Source of the DNA: Vitis vinifera
Taxonomy: Eukaryota; Streptophyta; Magnoliopsida; Vitales; Vitaceae
Length of the DNA: 64,000 nt
Direction: 5' to 3'
Assembly: GCF_030704535.1 (NCBI RefSeq)
Contig: NC_081815.1
Span: 2,061,001 to 2,125,000 of the forward strand
Numbering within the stretch: position 1 is the first letter of the stretch; each line of letters begins with the position of its first letter. The notes under the pieces were generated by a model. It searched no databases. It was not told the origin of the DNA and saw only the letters and a list, made by a program, of their open reading frames with translations. Shown here piece by piece: positions 14,811-30,667 of the stretch. Made by a program: the position numbers and the translations under genes.

Positions 14811-15838
14811 ATGTCGATAACTCCACTGAACTGAATCTGGAAAATTGATTCCGAGTCTTGAAGCCTCCATAGCATCTGGGTACTTTCTCTTTCGCTCATA
14901 AATGTAGATTATCATTGGATGAATTTGCATAATTCTAAGTGGTTTTCTTCTTCTTCTTCTGATCTCTGAGCACTGGTCTGAATTCTTATAAAAGAGTTTC
15001 CTTTTTGTGTTTAATATAAGAGCACTGCTTTGAATATTTATTTAGGTTGAAGGGTGCAATCAATAGTTTCAAATTCTGATTTATTGAATTAGAAAGAAAC
15101 CCTAATTCTAGTTAGAGCAATGCAATTTATTTGTATCCTTCTCTCAAGATTCACCTACAGCCATCGATCTCAATTGATGTACATCACACAGGTTAGTTAA
15201 AGAAGATTGTTGTCAGATTGAGTGAAATGAGGGATATTATTGCTTCATGACTAGGGGTTACAGAGTAATGCTTGCCTCTTAATGGGCCTTTGAGATTTGA
15301 TCCACACTGGCTTTTGGGGGTTGCCATGTTGGCCTCTGGTTGCATTCTAAATGGCCTTCATTGCTCAGGAAATCAGTAGATTTGACGCAGAAGCATCATT
15401 TATTGTCCAGAGGCACAACTAGACTTGTGTGTGATAAGGTGGTAGATTTCCACATAGATCATTGCAGGCCTTTGTTAATCAAGGGTAGAAAATTGTTCGA
15501 TGGTTCTTATTGCCAATTACAAGCTTTGTGAAGATGAAAGTGTATTGCATCAAAGCTATTATACAAGTCTATTGGGAATTCTGGTAAAATTTGCCTTCTT
15601 TACTAATATATTCCTGACGATGCTCCATTTCTTGAAACCCTTAGCATTTGTTGATTGTTTAAGCTCTCTGGGAATTGAATTGAATGGGACCTTCCTATTC
15701 CACTTTCCCATGACCTGAACAAAGTGGTAAACTGTGTCCGTAAAATTTTAAATTCTTAACACTGAAATTTTTACAATACCTTGAATAGCAGATCTGATAT
15801 TTTGAAAGTCTGCAAATTCTTGTGTGAAGTTGCTGGGA
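14811..15838 (+). repeat. OMT upstream block, copy A
   Basis: Closely similar to 21299-22476, from 'aggaaatgtc.ataactcca' through 'agcaatgcaatttatttgtatc' to 'cagatctgatattttg'. In the other copy this block leads directly into an intact OMT exon 1. Here it breaks off at about 15838 and joins intron-4-like sequence. Part of it also resembles the region upstream of the 26.9-kb OMT. Confidence 0.85.
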
Positions 15839-15990
15839 GTATGTAAGGATTAAGTAGCCACCTGGGGTTGTGGTTGTTTTGCCTGATAGAAGAAATATGA
15901 TTGATGCCTTTTTCTTTGACTGTACAGCTTGGAAATGAAGGGTGCTTCGACTTTGCTTATGTCGATTCGGACAAAGTTAATAGCAAGAAC

Positions 15991-16174
15991 TATTGGCGTG
16001 AGCTGTCTAATGAGATAAGTATAGAAATCTGTATGTAAATCCCATACTTCAAGGGATGGACTTATTTTTTGCCGTAAGATATGTATAGGCTAGAATAGAT
16101 TCCTATGCTCTGAATCTATATAGTATTGTATTCAACACACAAGGAAATAATGAAAAAGAGACTACCTTTTGACA
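15991..16174 (+). repeat. 5' LTR of the Copia element
   Basis: 184 bp, about 98% identical to 20769-20952, ending ...TTGACA directly before the primer-binding site. Confidence 0.93.
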
Positions 16175-16186
16175 TGGTATCAGAGC
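16175..16186 (+). other. Primer-binding site (initiator Met tRNA)
   Basis: TGGTATCAGAGC directly follows the 5' LTR. This is the usual Copia primer site, complementary to the 3' end of initiator methionine tRNA. Confidence 0.85.
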
Positions 16187-19100
16187 ACGTCCCTAGGACC
16201 TCTGCTCAGCCACTGTGACCGGAAAAAAACTCCGGAAGACCCACCTGGTATCATCTTCATCTTCCTGGTCAGTTTCCAGCGCTGCTTCCCTCTGATTCCT
16301 GCTACCTCACAGTGCTCCAGCCGGTTATCCGTTAATATACAACAAATCTTGTCAAACCAAAACCGACAAACTCCATGGCGGAATCTAAAGACATAACACA
16401 ACCTCTCATTCCCCAGACCGATTCCATCCTTAGTGATCTAACTACAAGAATGACCGAGGTCCTGACTAGAGCCCAGACCTCCCCTCAACCTCTGCTTGCT
16501 ATTCGTCAACTACTCCGATCGGTATCAAGTTGGAAGGATCCAACTATGCCTTATGGTCCCAGGTTGTCGAGATGTATATCTCTGGCAAGGACAAGCTGGG
16601 ATATATCAATGAAGATTCTTCTCAGCCTCCAGAAACCGATCCTTCATTCAAGAGATGGCGCACCGAAAACGCCATTGTCAAGGATGGTTGATCAATTCAA
16701 TGGACCCTTCCTTGATTGCCAATTTTATCCGATTCCCAACTGCAAAACAGGTTTGGGATTCTGCTGCTATAACCTATTTTGATCTCCGACGTCGGGTTAC
16801 TCGTATGAAGCAGGCGGGTGGATCCATTGAAAAATACTACAACGACCTTCAAGGGCTGTGGCGAGAAATCGATTTTCGTCGTCCTAACCCGATGGAGTGT
16901 GCTATTGACATACAGAAATACAATTCCATTCTACAGGAAGATCGAGTTTATACTTTCTTTGATGGACTAGATGACAGATTGGATAAAACTCGGAGTGATG
17001 TTCTACAAATTAAACCATTCCCTACGGTGGAACAGGCTTATGCATTTGTCCGTAGGGAAGAGGTCAGGCAGACCGTGATGATCTTGGGTGCAGATACTCC
17101 TCCAGGAGCAGTTATGGCTTCCAAAGGGATCAAGGGCAGCCATCACCAGATGCCATCGAAACCTGGAGCTCTCTTCCTAAGCAGCGGGAAATCCAACTCC
17201 TCATTCAAAACTAAACCACCATCTGACGGCACGAAGTGTACCCATTGCGACAACACCAAACACACCCGTGACACCTGCTTCAAACTACATGGATATCCAG
17301 ATTGGTGGAATGACCTTCAAGCACGGAAAAAATGGGAAATCATTGCTAATGATAACCACACTAGGAGAGCTGTTGTGGTTACCTGTGATGCTTCGTTATC
17401 CCTCATTCCTCAAGCTGAATCTTCACATGATTCAGGTACTTCGAGTAAGGCTTTTCATATCTCTACTCACAAGGATGATGAGGACTGGATTCTCGACTCT
17501 GGGGCTACAGACCACATGACATTTGATTCAAAGGATTTCTCTAATACAACTTAGCCGAGACGGAGCTGTGTTGCAAATGCTAATGGGGTCACCTATCCAG
17601 TTACAGGGGCTGGAACAGTGACTTTATCTCCTTCCCTTTCATTATCTAATACATTACTTGTACCATCTCTTTCAAATAGACTGATGTCTGTAAGCCAAGT
17701 TACTTCAGATCTTAATTGTGTGGTATTGATGTATTCTACTTTTTGCCTTCTTCAGGATATTCTCACCAAGGAGATAATTGGGCGTGGTACTAAGAAGGGG
17801 GGGGGGGGGTTATACTACGTGGATGCCTTCAGTTCGGGAAGAGCAAATCACATGCACCACAAGGTTGGTAACAAGGAGAGGCAGATTTGGTTATGGCATC
17901 ATCGACTTGGGCATCCATCATTTGGGTATTTGAAGCACTTACTACCTGGGTTATTTTCAAAGGCAACACATTTAGATTTTAAATGTGATACTTGTATCTT
18001 AGCCAAAAGTCATAGGGCTTCTTATCCCATGAGCATGAATAAAAGTATGATTCCTTTTGATTTAATATATTCCGATGTTTGGGGACCTTCACTAGTAACT
18101 ACGTCTTCTAGTCATCGTTGGTTTGTAATATTTGTTGATGATTGCACACGAATGACATGGCTTTACCTCCTAAAACACAAAGATGAGGTATTTTCTATTT
18201 TTCAATCATTTCATGCCAATGTTCAGACACAATTCTCTGCAAGAATTAAGATCCTTCGTTCTGACAATGGAGGGGAATATGTTAATCAACAATTCCAGAC
18301 ATACTTCAACAACCATGGTATTCTCCATGAAACCTCATGTTCACAAACCCCACAACAGAATGGTATTGCTGAAAGGAAAAATAGGCATATCTTAGAAACT
18401 GCTCATGCTCTATTGATCAATGCACATGTGCCGAATAGATATTGGAGTGATGCTGTTACCACAGCCGTGTATCTACTGAACCGTATGCCCACCAAAGTCT
18501 TACAATTTCAGACTCCACTAAAGGTGCTTTCTTATCATGTCTCCTTACCAACTGTTTTGATGATTCATCCCCGAATTTTTGGTTATGTTGCTTTTGTTCA
18601 CCTCCATAAAAATCAACGAACTAAGTTGGACCCATGTGCTGTCCGGTGTTTATTCTTGGGGTATGGAGTACAAAAAAAGGGATACAGATGCTACGATCCC
18701 ATTGCTAAAAGAACTTACATTACCATGGATGTAACTTGAATTTGATTTTTTTTTTCACCGATATCCAATTCCCCTCTTCAGGGGGAGATCTATGGTGAAG
18801 AACGGAATTGGTTTGATGTTGAAGTGTTAGAAGTTAGTGACAATCCAACACATCCGAATAATGACAACGACTTGGTTGAACATGATCCCGTACCTAAACC
18901 TCTGAGAATTGAAGCTGAACCAGTACCTGAATCATCGGAAGATGCAGAATCTGATGTATTCCCTCACTCTTTAGTACCCAACGACCCTCCTACTGAGAAT
19001 ATTCCTGAGGTAAGCTCTCCTACCACACCTTTACAAAATAATGCTATAGATACATTTGCGGGTTATGTTCTACCTTTCAGACACAATCGAGGCAAGCCTC

Positions 19101-20768
19101 CAAATCGATACTCCCCAGACATAGAAGAACGACGATCCAAGTATCCAATAGCTAATCATGTGTCTACACAAAGATTATCTGAACCTCTTAGAGCTTTTGC
19201 ACATACACTCTCCTCATGTCAGATTCCGAGTAGGGTTGAAGAAGCTTTCTCGGATCTGAAATGGGCTCAAGCTATAAAAGAAGAATTGGAGGTGTTGCAG
19301 AAAAATAATACATGGGTTTTGAGTGTGTTGCCGGAAGGGAGGAAGACAGTGGGGTGCAAGTGGATTTTCTCTATTAAATATAAAGCAGATGGGTCGATTG
19401 ATCGATACAAGGCGAGGTTGGTAGCAAAGGGATATACACAGAAACATGGTATAGATTATTAGGAAACTTTCTCACTTGTAGCAAAACTAAAAACTGTTAG
19501 AGTTCTGTTATCTCTTGCAGCAAACTTAGATTGGCCATTGCACCAACTTGACGTAAAAAATGTCTTCCTCCATGGTGATCTTGAAGAGGAGATTTACATG
19601 GATATTCCACCAGGCTACACTGCTACATCAGAGGCAAAGATCACATGTAGGTTACAACGAGCATTGTATGGACTAAAGCAATCACCTCGAGCATGGTTTG
19701 GCAGGTTGAGTTCGACAATGAGGAAATATGGATTTCAACAAAGCAACTCTGACCACACTCTCTTCCTAAAACATCGATTGGGAAAAATAACAGCCCTCAT
19801 AGTCTATGTAGACGACATGATAATTACAGGGGATGATGTAGAAGAAATATCCAGGCTTCAAGATCAATTGTCAACTGAGTTTGAGATGAAGAACTTAGGG
19901 GGGCTTAAATATTTTTTGGGCATTGAAGTGGCAAGGTCAAGACAAGGCATATTTCTTTCCCAAAGGAAATATATACTAGACTTGTTGGCAGAAGTGGGAT
20001 TACTAGAGTGTAAGCCTGCTGATATTCCAATTGTCCAAAATCATAAACTTGGAGAATATGTAGACCAGGTACCAGCGGACAAACAGAGATATCAACGGTT
20101 AGTGGGTAAACTCATCTATTTATCTCATACTCGGCCAGACATTGCTTATGCTGTGAGTGTAGTGAGTCAATTCATGCACCGGCCGAGTGAAGGCCATATG
20201 GATGCTGTAATGCGAATCCTTCGGTATTTGAAGTCCTCTCCTGGGAAAGGGCTTATGTTCTCAAAGAATGGTCATTTAAAGGTTGTTGGCTATACAGATG
20301 TGGACTGGGCAGGGAACATCACAGATAGGAAATCCACTGCTGGGTACTTTACTTTTGTGGGAGGCAACCTAGTTACATGGAGGAGCAAGAAACAGAAAGT
20401 AGTTGCCCTGTCTAGTGCTGAAGCTGAATTTCGGGGAATGGTCAAGGGAATATGTGAGCTCATTTGGCTGAAAAAGCTATTAGCTGAGATCGGTGTTGCT
20501 CCTAGTTCCAAAATGAACTTGTTCTGTGATAACACAGCGGCCATTGCTATCTCCCACAATCCGGTTCAACATGATCGCACTAAGTACGTTGAGGTGGATC
20601 GGAACTTCATCAAACAAAACCTTGAAGAAAAGATTATTCAGCTTCCATTTGTCAAATCAGAAGACCAGTTGGCTGATGTACTCACAAAAGCAGTGTCTAC
20701 AAGGAATTTCTACAACTCACTTGACAAGTTGGGTATAAAAGATATCTATGCACCAACTTGAGGGGGAG

Positions 20769-20952
20769 TGTTGGCGTGAGCTGTCTAATGAGATAAGTAT
20801 AGAAATCTGTATGTAAATCTCATACTTCAAGGGATGGCCTTATTTTTTGCCGCAAGATATGTATAGGCTAGAATAGATTCCTATGCTCTGAATCTATATA
20901 GTATTGTATTCAACACACAAGGAAATAATGAAAAAGAGACTACCTTTTGACA
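20769..20952 (+). repeat. 3' LTR of the Copia element
   Basis: Starts TGTTGG after the polypurine tract GAGGGGGAG and ends ACA before the AGAAC target duplication. It has the same length as the 5' LTR. Confidence 0.93.
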
Positions 20953-21141
20953 AGAACTACCATGAGAGGCTAATGAAACTGGTGAAGATTGATGGGGTGG
21001 TCGTGTGTGACAATGTGTTTTGGAGGGGATACATTGCAATGCTTGAAGAATTGGTTAGCGGATGGAAGTGGGAAGAAAGTCGGCAATAGACCTTAACAAT
21101 CATCTACCAACCGACCCAAATTTTATAAATTTAGAAAATAT

Positions 21142-21250
21142 TAGGTAGCGATTCTAGAAAGCGTTTATAACATTTTTAATATTTGAAATTTTTTATCATT
21201 GAAGTGTTAAAAATGATAGAAACCTTTCCTAAAATCACTGTCAACACATG
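21142..21250. repeat. Single copy of a palindromic MITE-like unit
   Basis: 'agcgattctagaaagcgtttataacatttttaa' is followed by an inverted 'gttaaaaatgatagaaacctttcctaaaatcactgtcaaca'. This is the same layout as the units at 56124-56827 and 24408-24515. AT-rich, no coding content. Confidence 0.5.
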
Positions 21251-21298
21251 TAATAATCTCGTATTTTTAATTAAAAAATAACTTATTTATGGAAAGTA

Positions 21299-22476
21299 GG
21301 AAATGTCCATAACTCCATTGAACTGAATCTGGAAAATTGATTCCGAGTCCTGAAGCCTCCAGAGCACCTGGGTACTCTCTCTTTCGCTCATAAATGTAGA
21401 TTATCATTGGCTGAATTTGCATAATTCTAAGTGGTTTTCTTCTTCTGAATTCTGATCTCTGAGCACTGATCTGAATTCTTATGCAACTGAAGCAATATTA
21501 TTGACATTCGTAGATTGCTGATAGATCATAGAAAAGGGTTTCGTTTTTGTGTTTAATATAAGTGCACTGCTTTGGATATTTATTGAGGTTGAAGGTTGCA
21601 ATCAATAGTTCAAAATTCTGATTTATAGAATAAGAAAGAAACCCTAATTCTCGTTAGAGCAATGCAATTTATTTGTATCCTTCTCTCAAGATTCACCTGC
21701 AGCCATCGATCTCAATTTGATACACCCTTTTAAGTGTTTGATTTATATGTTCGTTTTTCAAATTTGTACATCACACAGGTTAGTTAAAGAAAGATTGTTG
21801 TCAGATTGAGTGAAATGAGGGATATCGTTGCCCCATAACTAGGGTTTATATAGAAATGCTTGCCTGTTAATGGGCCTTTGAGATTTGATCCACACTGGCT
21901 TTTTGGGGTTGCCGTGTTGGCCTCTGGTTACATTCTAAATGGCCTTCATTGCTCAGGAAATCAGTAGATTTGACGCAAAAGCATATGTATTGTCCAGAGG
22001 CACAACTAGACTTGTGTGTGATAAGGTTTTCAGGCCTTTGTCAATCAAGGGTAGAAAATGGTTCAATGGTTCTTATTGTCAATTACAAGCTTTGTGAAGA
22101 TATAAGTGTATTGCATCAAAGCTATTATATAAGTCTATTGGGAATTCTGGTAAAATTTGCCTTCTTTACTAATATATGCCTGACAATGCTCCATTTCTTG
22201 AAACCCTTAGCATTTGTTGATTGTTTAAGCTCTCTGGGAATTGAATTGAATGGGACCTTCGTATTCCACTTTCCCATGTCCTGAACAAAGTGGTAAGGGG
22301 CTGTAATTTTGTTCCATAAAGAATGTGAATTTGAGTAGCGAATGATTGTTTGGCTTCATATCAAAGTAAGAACTGTGTCTTTAAAATTTTAAATTCTTAA
22401 CACTGAAATTTTTACAATACCTTGAATAGCAGATCTGATATTTTGGAAGTCTGCAAATTCTTGTGTGAAGTTGTTG
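21299..22476 (+). repeat. OMT upstream block, copy B
   Basis: Duplicate of 14811-15838 with small insertions, for example an extra 'tgatagatcatagaaaagg' stretch near 21520. It carries the upstream sequence and probably the promoter of the intact OMT that starts at 22483. Confidence 0.85.
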
Positions 22477-22482
22477 GGTGTA

Positions 22483-23701
<1,219 letters not shown>

Positions 23702-24227
23702 TAAATGCTTATTAAGGTTTCACAAACTATACTTCCTACCATTGTTTTGGGTTCTGAAATAATAGCATTGAACTTCGGAGTTGTTGGATCATATCTATGG
23801 TTGTGAAACTGGGAAGGCAGAAACTCATATGTTCGATGCAATTCCACACCAAAAGAGTGTGACTGACTCTGGAAAAGAGTTCAAATGTATTAGATTACAT
23901 TTTCAATCCTACTCTACCATGTTCAAATTTTCTTGCTGGAGAAAGAGTCATTGAAATTCACTTCATGATCATATATATAGAAAACAAGTTCATAAAAGAA
24001 GACCCAACTGTTTGACCAAATATGATTTAGTGATAGAGACATGTAGTTTTAGAGATTTAAAACTTAAGATAATTTCACAGAAGACAAATTTTTGAATCAA
24101 AATATTAGTGGTGTATTGTTTGGTCATCAATGATGATAGCTCTATTGTCCATAATTTGGAAAGAGAGTTTTAATTTTTACTTCAAAATTAACTAAAGAAG
24201 TAATACTTTTTTGCCCACTAATTCTTA
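23702..24227. other. 3' flank of OMT copy 4
   Basis: Probable 3' UTR, then AT-rich spacer. Nothing further recognised. Confidence 0.4.
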
Positions 24228-24960
24228 CTAGCAATTGCTCAAGAAGAAGAATCGAGAGAATTATCAGAGAATGATACGTGCATGGCCGGCTTTTTGTGTT
24301 GTAGGGCCATTATTATTATGCCAACATTATTGTCAAGCACCATGATGAGTGATCTAAGAGAAAAACAATTCATGATTGAAAATATTTATCTTATTTTAGA
24401 GTTTGTTTGGTAATGATTTTAAGAAGTATTTCTAATTTTTTAACACTTAAAAATTTGTGTCTTTTAAAGTATTAGAAATGTTAAAAATATTTTTTAAAAT
24501 CGCTCTTAAACGCTATTTTATTATAATGAGTTTATTGGTTAAAAAATTAAGCTCGTGGGAAGCCATCAGGGACTCAAACCAACTAATTATATATCCCAAC
24601 TCTATTGTTTAATTTGTTAATTATGGTAGGTGTTACTACTTAATTTCGACTTTATTTTTGTACCAACTAGCTATATATCTCAATTTTGCATTCATCGACT
24701 TTGCTACACCGATGGATTCATCATTAAAATCAAGGGAAAAAAAAAAATCTAGTATAAGATCTCAAAATTGTGTTGTAGACTCAGCCAATGCTTTGAATCT
24801 CAATTTGTTGATGCCGACAAGTTCGGTCTTCATAAGAAGTATCATGGGAGGCTGATGAAGGATAGTATATATAGTATATGATAATAACACACTGTGGGAG
24901 AGATGGTATCACCTTACCTCACATTCAAATAATTGGGCGATGGTATCATCATCCTCTTCC
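24228..24960 (+). pseudogene. OMT copy 5: scattered relics
   Basis: 24228-24330 matches the end of intron 2 and the start of exon 3 of copy 6 ('agcaattgctcaagaagaaga', then 'tttgtgtt.tagggccatta' at the acceptor). After a MITE-like insert, 24795-24960 holds a decayed exon 5: FVDADK, a degraded YHERLMK, DNNTLW and the tail LGDG. Exons 1, 2 and 4 were not found. The copy is far older or more damaged than copies 1-3. Confidence 0.65.
24408..24515. repeat. Palindromic MITE-like unit inside OMT relic
   Basis: 'tttgtttggtaatgattttaagaag' faces an inverted 'gttaaaaatattttttaaaatcgctcttaaac', the same layout as the 56.1-56.8 kb array units. It probably inserted into the decaying OMT copy. Confidence 0.5.
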
Positions 24961-24980
24961 TCTAAATTTTATCAGAATCA

Positions 24981-26500
24981 TTAATTTGGCGACTCTCCTT
25001 TTCTTTGAAACCAAACATGGATGCAACCATGATATAAACTATCTTGTATGCTATCAATAAACAACATAATTTGCAGTTGACTGGAAAAAGGATTAGTTCA
25101 AAGTTATTGCTTAATGTCCAAGTGCTCAAGCAATCATTTAAAAAATATATTTGAGAGTATAATACTTTTGGATTTCTTCTTGCTTATCTTCCTATATTTT
25201 TTCTTGATTTTTTTAATAAAAAATAATTAAAAGATGCTATTTGAAAACGTTTCGATTTTTGTTTTTAAAAACAAAAAATAATAAATGATTTGTGTTTTCT
25301 TATTTTTTTATTTTAAAAAATAAAAAATTATTCTTGAAAACAGTTTCGACATCCTAACATTCCTTATCATATTTGAATTGTAGCTGATTTTTAATTTCTT
25401 TGACGTGTATCATTTGGTATATTTGCCAAAATAAGAGGATTTCCATATTTGGTGATGTCGGTGATTATAAAAAATATATATATATATATATATTTGAGGT
25501 GGGTGGAGACTTGTTATTCTTTGGTTAGATGTCATTATCTTTCCGGATATTATATTAAAATTAAAATGGGAATAGTAAGTCAATGGTATTGTGAATTATT
25601 GTCAATAGGGTTTTTTCTTTCTATCTATAACAATTAAAATTAAAATTTGATTCTTTCCTAAAATTTAAATAAATTACTAAAGAAATATAAGGTTATATTT
25701 GATTTCCAAAATAGTAAAAAAAAATAAAGAAAAATGATTTTTTCATATTTGGTTGTCCAATAAAAAATAATAAAAATAATAATATATAATTAAGATTAAT
25801 TAAAAAAAATTATATTTTTAAATTATTTAATTTGTATAGTTAAAAAAGAAAATAAGTAAAATGAGTATGAAGTAGCATGTAAAAATAATTTATTGATTTA
25901 ATTTTTTTTAATTTTTTAGGAACCAAATATAACCTAAAAACTCATTAATTTTATTTAAATATGCCCATAAGTTACCTTTAATTTTCAAATATTAATTTCA
26001 ACTTTAATACAAATATAAATTAGAATAGACGTTTTCTTTTTTTCCTTTTTTTCTTTTTTTCTTTTTTTATGTTTTTAAATAAAAACCATCCAAGTATTCA
26101 TAACAGACAACTTTATTTTCAAATAAATTCTCAAAAAATTATTTTTTCCCAAAAATTTTCATTTTAAGAGTCCTTTGGGCTCGAAAGGATCCCCAAGATT
26201 ACATGTTTCTGACATTGGAAACATCGGGAAAAGGACTTGCTTTGTATTCTACAAGGTAATTTCTTTTTCTTTGCTTCGTGAACATCGCTGGATGCGGATT
26301 GTGGCCGTCATCCAAGATCTTCTCCTAATCTTTAAATATTGTCACTTCATTTTCTGAAATGGATTTTTGTTTACTCCTTAGATCGTTGCTAGACTATGAT
26401 TGAGACCCCGATCTAAGAAAGCGATGCTATATATGTATAAATTCAACAACTTCTTTGAATTTCTGAGCGGAGAAGTCTGAGCCCCAGATCCGCATTCTCA
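24981..26500. other. AT-rich spacer with microsatellite and possible MITE remnants
   Basis: No gene recognised. It holds an (AT)n tract at about 25469-25495 and, at 25220-25365, A/T-rich inverted segments (gttttcgatttttgttttt facing aaaacagtttcgaca) resembling a degraded MITE. Pyrimidine runs lie near 26037-26065. Confidence 0.45.
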
Positions 26501-26504
26501 TATT

Positions 26505-26880
26505 TTCACTCTAGCCCGCCTGGGTACTCTCCCTTTCTGTCTGAACTAATATTGTTCATGATCATCTGGGTTTTTCTTGACATTAATCTGGAGATTTTAG
26601 ATACAGATAGTAATGGATTTTGTAGGGTTTGATGGTGGATTCTTGGCTCGTGGGTGCAGTCAGTTGTTCAAATTTTATAAATAAAGAGCCCTTATTCTCT
26701 TTAGAGCAATGCAATTTATATGTATTCTACTCAAGATTCATCTGCAGCCATGCATATGTTTTATATATGTGTTCTTCAAATTTCTTTTTTTAGTTTGTTT
26801 TGAAAAATTTAAGAATTTTTTGTTCAATGGCTTAGAGGAGGAGATTGGCTTTAGGAATCTCTGAATTGTTGGGTGAAGCT
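26505..26880 (+). promoter_or_regulatory. Upstream region of OMT copy 6, related to blocks A and B
   Basis: 'cctgggtactctc.ctttc' and 'agcaatgcaatttatatgtattctactcaagattcatctgcagccatgca' align with the duplicated upstream blocks at 14.8 and 21.3 kb. The duplicated unit therefore included the promoter as well as the gene. Confidence 0.6.
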
Positions 26881-26895
26881 AGCTGTTGGAGAGTA

Positions 26896-28460
<1,565 letters not shown>

Positions 28461-30640
28461 AATTCTGCTTTGAGTTGTTCCATCTCTGATAGTACTGAAC
28501 ATGCACGTAAGAATCCCATGATAAAGAAACCCTTTCAGTGATGGTGGAAAATAAAAGTTGAAGCTAGTCTCGGAATAAGGATGTGGGAAAGTCCTTTCTT
28601 ATATCTTCATTAAGAAATCATTGGTTGGAGCCTTTCCTTCTTAAAGATTTTTGTGTGGATGAAGTCATTAAACTTCTATATTTTGATAAAAGACAAGTTT
28701 CCTGCAGACCGATTCCATGTTCACAACCAAACCTTAAGTCAGACTCCACTCTCTAGTATGGTTGTCATATCCAGTGATATCATCTAAACCATGATTTGCT
28801 CTCCAAGATTAACACTAACAATTTAATTTATAAGAAAAATATATGATACAAAACCGTTTTAAGATACAATATGATAATTTTAATACTGTTTTTAAAAGTT
28901 TTTGCTGGAAATAACTTGTTTTTAAATTTTAGATAATCTGTTTTTATTATTTTTTGTAAGCTTATTACTTATTTCTTAAAATTTTGACTAAATAAAAAAA
29001 ATAAAAATATTTATCTTTTTCTAAATATTAAAAGTAATCGATTTATTTTCTTATTTTTTAATACTTAATATAAATAAATTATTCAAAATACAATATTAAA
29101 CACTATTTAGTTTGACGTTATATTTAGAATCAACTAAAAACACTCAACATCGTAAATTCTATTTAAAATCAAGTCGAAAATAACAAATAATACATAAGAT
29201 AAAAAGTAAAGAGATACTGTATATGGCATAAATAATGAGACTTGAATTGCATAGATAGTGATTTTTGAAAACATGTCAAAATTGCATACTTCCATAGGTA
29301 TGGAAACTATGTATGCAAAATAAAATTGTGGCTTTCCTATGGAACGTTAACCCAAAGCCAAAGTCCTCTAAACCAATCATAAGCTTAGTATTGGTAATCA
29401 TCGAAATTGATTTATTTTATATGCTAATTCTTGAAAAAAAAATACTAAAAAATATTTAAAAAGAGGATTTTCACATTTTGGTTTACTATGGAAAACAAAA
29501 AAGAAAATATAATATAATTTGAATTAATTAAAAATTTACATATTTTTAATTATTTTATATTTATAAAAGAAGAAGAATAGAAGTTAAATAAGTTTATAAA
29601 AATAATTTATTAATTATAAATCCATATTTTATTTTCTCTATTTTTCTATTTAATCTCCCTTAAATTTTTCTCAAAACTAGACATAGAGATTATATTTATT
29701 TATTTAAATATATATTTATATTATGTGAAAAATGTAAATATTTAAAAATAATTCGAATTTTAAAGAAAATAACAAATAGACGAAAAATATAATAATATTT
29801 ATAAACACCTATAGTCCATGCTCATTTTCTAAAAACTAAAAAGAAAAAGAGAAACATATTAAAAAAATGATTTTTTATAATTGAATATTATAAAAAAGGT
29901 AAGGAAAAAAATTACCAAGAAAAAAAGAAAGAAAAATATTAAAAGATGTTTCTCTTTATTTAAGTTTTTAAAATTTGGAAAATACAATCCTCATTTAATA
30001 TTTTTTTCTCTTAATATTTTCATGAACAAGGAAATAAGAAAAAAATTTATAATTTTTTTTATCTTTTTCTTTTCTTGTATATATTTTTTTTTTCAAACTT
30101 AAGGCATATTTGATAATTATTTTCAATAATAATTTTATGTTTTTTTAAAAAAAGTTTATTTTAGTTGACAACTAAAAAATATGATAACAAAAAAACTATT
30201 TTTTGTTTCTAAGAACAAAAAACTATTTTTTTTTTGTTTTCAAGAACAAAAAATAGAATATTTTTAGATAATATATTTTCGTTGTTTTATATTGATTTCA
30301 TTTATCTTTTAAGGATTATTTTAGGAAATAATTATATAAGTATGTAGAATAATTAAAAAGAAGATATTCTATATAAAATTTATTTTTATAATATATTTAA
30401 AAATATTAAAAATAGATTAAAAACATTTTAAGTTCCAAATATACTTTCGTTGTAATTAGAGAACAATTTTCAAAAACAATTTTTGAAAACTATATTTTAA
30501 TATTATTTTAAAAACTGTTTTTCAGAATTATTTTTTATAATGATTACCATGCTGTATAACTTTAACTGCTAAATTATATATGAATTTAAAATTATACATT
30601 TTTTTCTCAAATGAGGCCTTCAACCAAACGGCCCCATATT
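28461..30640. other. AT-rich intergenic DNA with a MITE-like segment
   Basis: Probable OMT 3' UTR to about 28700, then strongly AT-rich DNA. From about 30100 to 30556 an A/T-rich unit opens 'ggcatatttgataattattttca' and closes with a loosely inverted 'aattattttttataatgattaccatgc', containing mirrored 'aagaacaaaaaact' motifs. This looks like a MITE common in such genomes. The Lys/Phe-rich open frame near 29881 is a composition artefact. Confidence 0.45.
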
Positions 30641-30667
30641 TGTTAGTCGGGGATCCACACTCCAGAA

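Larger units (their letters stand above)
15991..20952 (+). mobile_element. Ty1/Copia LTR retrotransposon, broken, fairly young
   Basis: Fossil element of 4962 bp with two 184-bp LTRs and a 5-bp target duplication (AGAAC at 15986-15990 and 20953-20957). Parts in Copia order: gag with a CCHC zinc knuckle (about 16375-17300), protease with DSGATDHM (near 17500), integrase with HRLGHPS and a DDE-type core (about 17890-18500), reverse transcriptase with YVDDM (about 19350-19960) and RNase H (about 20290-20500). Integrase lying before reverse transcriptase identifies Copia. The coding region is interrupted at about four places, so it looks defective. The LTRs differ at about 4 of 184 sites, roughly 2%, which suggests an insertion on the order of one to two million years ago under usual plant rates. 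It sits in exon 5 of an already broken OMT copy. Confidence 0.95.
15840..21108 (+). pseudogene. OMT copy 3: exon 5 only, split by a Copia element
   Basis: The upstream block joins intron-4-like sequence at about 15840, so exons 1-4 are absent. Exon 5 begins after TGTACAG at 15928 (LGNEGCFDFAYVDSDK, retaining the metal-binding Asp and the Lys) and is cut at 15990. It resumes after the retroelement at 20958 ([19 protein letters not shown]) and stops near 21088. Its 3' tail (accgacccaaattttataaat) matches the odd tail of copy 2, so the two share ancestry. It cannot make a methyltransferase. Confidence 0.85.

Noticed and set aside
19214-19447. Minus-strand open frame inside the Copia element
   Set aside because: Shadow of the retroelement coding strand.
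29881-30102. Lys/Phe-rich open frame
   Set aside because: Pure A/T-run composition in a MITE-like region.
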